Origin: an uncultured Eubacteriales bacterium
Lineage (GTDB): Bacteria; Bacillota; Clostridia; Lachnospirales; Bianqueaceae
DNA length: 7,348 nucleotides
Direction of reading: 5' to 3'
NCBI GenBank assembly: GCA_900322165.1
Contig: ONYR01000263.1
Coordinates: 1 to 7,348, forward strand
Shown: positions 5,745 to 7,348 of the stretch, one piece after another
How positions within the stretch are numbered: position 1 is the first letter of the stretch
Layout of the letters: every line of letters starts with the position of its first letter
Translations under genes and position numbers: made by a program
The notes under the pieces: generated by a model
The model's database searches: none
Seen by the model: only the letters and a program-made list of their open reading frames with translations
What the model was told of the DNA's origin: nothing

Positions 5745-6437
5745 ATGTATTGTGTGAAATGCGGCGTGGAGCTGCAAAAAGGAGCAGAGAAGTGCCCGCT
5801 TTGCGGGACAAGAGTCTATCATCCGGACATCACGGAAGAGCCGGAGGAAGGGCAGTACCCTCCGTATAACGAGGGCAATGCGCAGGTCTCGCGGTCGGGC
5901 TTTTTGTTCATTCTGACCTTCCTGCTTGTGATTCCGTTCGTGGTCTGCCTGACCGTGGATATCAACCTGACCGGCCATGTGACCTGGTCGGGATATGTCA
6001 CGGGTGCGATCATCGTGATGTATACGGCGACCTGCCTGCCGCTTTGGTTTAAGCGGGCCAATCCGGTGATCTTTGTGCCGTGCGCGCTCGCGGCGGGCTT
6101 GCTCTATGTTCTCTACATCAGCCTGGCGACCGGCGGCCGTTGGTTTTTACCCTTCGCGTTCCCCGTCGGCGGCGCGGTGATTTTGATCGCGGAGGCGGCG
6201 ACGGTGCTGCTGAAGTATCTGAAAAAAGGCAAGATCTTCGTTTTTGCAGGCTTCTTCTTCCTGATCGGCGCGCTTTGTGTGCTGATCGAGGGAATGCTGC
6301 ACGTCGCGTTTGATCTGCCGTTTCGGTTCTGGTCGCTGTATCCGCTCGTAGCGCTGACGCTCGTTGCGATCATGCTCTTGGTGATCGGGCTTTGCCGTCC
6401 GCTTCGGGAATCGCTGGAGAAGAAGTTCTTCATCTGA
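5745..6437 (+). CDS. Zinc-ribbon membrane protein with six predicted transmembrane helices
   Basis: A 230-residue protein. The N-terminus carries a CxxC-N10-CxxC zinc ribbon (Cys3, Cys6, Cys17, Cys20; MYCVKCG and CPLCG), then a polar acidic linker (about 29-50) and six hydrophobic stretches at about 52-71, 82-103, 107-127, 133-156, 162-186 and 197-217. A short basic C-terminal tail follows. The ribbon is probably cytoplasmic. The overall pattern resembles the family annotated as DUF6320, recalled rather than searched. No catalytic motif was recognised. GGGGGAG at 5734-5740 lies 4 bases before the ATG. It sits 21 bases after the acyltransferase and 9 bases before corA; the TGA stop overlaps the corA ribosome binding site. 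It may recruit the acyltransferase to the membrane or handle its product, but this is inference from order and spacing only. Confidence 0.88.
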   Translation: MYCVKCGVELQKGAEKCPLCGTRVYHPDITEEPEEGQYPPYNEGNAQVSRSGFLFILTFLLVIPFVVCLTVDINLTGHVTWSGYVTGAIIVMYTATCLPLWFKRANPVIFVPCALAAGLLYVLYISLATGGRWFLPFAFPVGGAVILIAEAATVLLKYLKKGKIFVFAGFFFLIGALCVLIEGMLHVAFDLPFRFWSLYPLVALTLVAIMLLVIGLCRPLRESLEKKFFI

Positions 6438-6446
6438 GGTGCATTT

Positions 6447-7348
6447 ATGTATTACCTGATTGGAGAGACGCTGCGCGAGGTGAAGCGCGAGAAGGCGCTC
6501 TCGGGGACCGGCAAGTATGTGGCGGTCATCTCGGGAAATGAGTGGAAGCAGCATCAGGATGATTTCAGGATGGGGATCGACCTGACGCTCGATTTGGACC
6601 ATTCGCATACGACGAAGGCGGTCGTCAATATCGATTCGCTGACCGGCAGCTTCTCGGTTCCGCAGCAGAATGGGGAGCGAGCCAGCGAGTGGATGTTTGC
6701 GCTCGACGAGCGAGGCATCGTGTTTATTGACGATGACGGTCTGGCGGGCCGAATCGTTTCGCGCGTTGCCGAGACAAAAAAGTGGAAGATCCCTTCGCTC
6801 GAGCGCTTTATCTACGATTTCCTCGAATATCTTGTCGAGGATGATCTGTCGGAGTTGGAGAATATCGAAGGCCGCCTCGACGTGCTTGAAGCCGAGATCA
6901 TGAAGAATGCGGAGACGCTGCAGCTTCAGAAGGTGAACGATATCCGCTGGCAGCTGCTGACGTTGCGCATGTACTATGCGCAGCTTGTCGATCTGAGCCA
7001 GGAGCTCAGCGAGAACGAAAATGAGTTCTTTGACGCCGAGAACCTTCGCTATTTCGAAATGTTCAAGGACCGCGTGTCGCGTCTGCAGGACTATGTTACG
7101 ACCCTGCGCGATTACTCTACGCAGGTGCGCGACCTCTATCAGTCCCAGCTCTCCGCAAAGCAGAACACCATCATGACCATCCTGACCGTCGTGACGGTCA
7201 TTTTCACGCCGCTGACCCTGATCACGGGCTGGTACGGAATGAACTTCCGTTACATGCCGGAGCTTGAATATCCCTACAGCTACCCGATCGTGTTCATCGT
7301 GTGCCTGCTGATCGCGGTCTGGTGTCTGATCTATTTCAAGAAGAAAAA
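6447..7348 (+). CDS. corA: CorA-family divalent cation transporter, 3' end cut by the window edge
   Basis: Magnesium/cobalt-type channel of the cytoplasmic membrane that works as a pentamer. The frame is open from ATG 6447 to the window end with 300 codons. CorA proteins are about 300-320 residues and the visible end is already the lysine-rich tail after the second membrane helix, so very little is missing. The N-terminal cytoplasmic domain (about 1-140) is followed by a long helix rich in charged residues and likely coiled coil (about 140-240). The first membrane helix lies at about 243-262, the signature GMN at 264-266 within TGWYGMNF, a short acidic loop with MPEL, and the second membrane helix at about 279-297. 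GAGG (6436-6439) overlaps the preceding TGA stop and lies 7 bases from the ATG, so translation is probably coupled. No separate promoter was seen. The metal carried is not certain, since CorA relatives also move other divalent ions. Confidence 0.93.
   Translation, partial: MYYLIGETLREVKREKALSGTGKYVAVISGNEWKQHQDDFRMGIDLTLDLDHSHTTKAVVNIDSLTGSFSVPQQNGERASEWMFALDERGIVFIDDDGLAGRIVSRVAETKKWKIPSLERFIYDFLEYLVEDDLSELENIEGRLDVLEAEIMKNAETLQLQKVNDIRWQLLTLRMYYAQLVDLSQELSENENEFFDAENLRYFEMFKDRVSRLQDYVTTLRDYSTQVRDLYQSQLSAKQNTIMTILTVVTVIFTPLTLITGWYGMNFRYMPELEYPYSYPIVFIVCLLIAVWCLIYFKKK

Noticed and set aside
5745..5810. Zinc ribbon read as a DNA-binding or transcription factor domain
   Set aside because: The ribbon is followed by six hydrophobic segments, so it belongs to a membrane protein. 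Short double-CxxC ribbons are common on such proteins without DNA binding.
5376..5978. A 200-codon minus-strand frame spanning the acyltransferase end and the zinc-ribbon gene
   Set aside because: It crosses two well-supported plus-strand genes and has no motif or ribosome binding site.

Overview
The window looks like chromosomal DNA of a Gram-positive, clostridia-type bacterium (Firmicutes/Bacillota) of fairly high GC. This is inferred from the purine-rich AAAGGAG-type ribosome binding sites, sigma-A-like promoters, the style of the glycogen synthase (SECxPFxKTGGL start, HCHDW motif) and an acyltransferase / zinc-ribbon membrane protein pair. GC was judged by eye, not counted. Gene density is high. 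The two longer intergenic gaps (1320-1582 and 3344-3609) are regulatory. No tRNA, rRNA, CRISPR array, insertion sequence or phage gene was seen.

Layout: (1) 1-1319, minus strand: glycogen synthase glgA, cut by the left edge. (2) 1320-1582: divergent promoter region. (3) 1583-2383, plus strand: a classical short-chain dehydrogenase/reductase. (4) 2388-2418: a strong hairpin terminator with U-tracts on both sides, placed between convergent genes. (5) 2417-3343, minus strand: a LysR-family regulator with a strong promoter and a run of nine G residues as its ribosome binding site. (6) 3344-3609: AT-rich divergent regulatory region with inverted repeats. (7) 3610 to the right edge, plus strand: an apparent four-gene operon of HAD-family phosphatase, HxxxDG-type acyltransferase, zinc-ribbon protein with six predicted membrane segments, and a CorA-family divalent cation transporter. 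The last gene lacks only its final few codons.

How the genes may work together: glgA is an ordinary glycogen synthesis gene. The plus-strand operon is the least understood part. A soluble acyltransferase of the alcohol-acetyltransferase/condensation fold is followed 21 bases later by a membrane protein with an N-terminal CxxC-N10-CxxC zinc ribbon, and then 9 bases later by corA. This spacing suggests co-translation, but no substrate can be read from the sequence. The divergently transcribed LysR regulator is the natural candidate to control the operon through repeats in the shared upstream region; that link is inference. Nothing here is clearly a new defence or mobile system. The points most worth checking are the G9 ribosome binding site, the inverted repeat inside the HAD promoter, and the acyltransferase / zinc-ribbon membrane protein pair.
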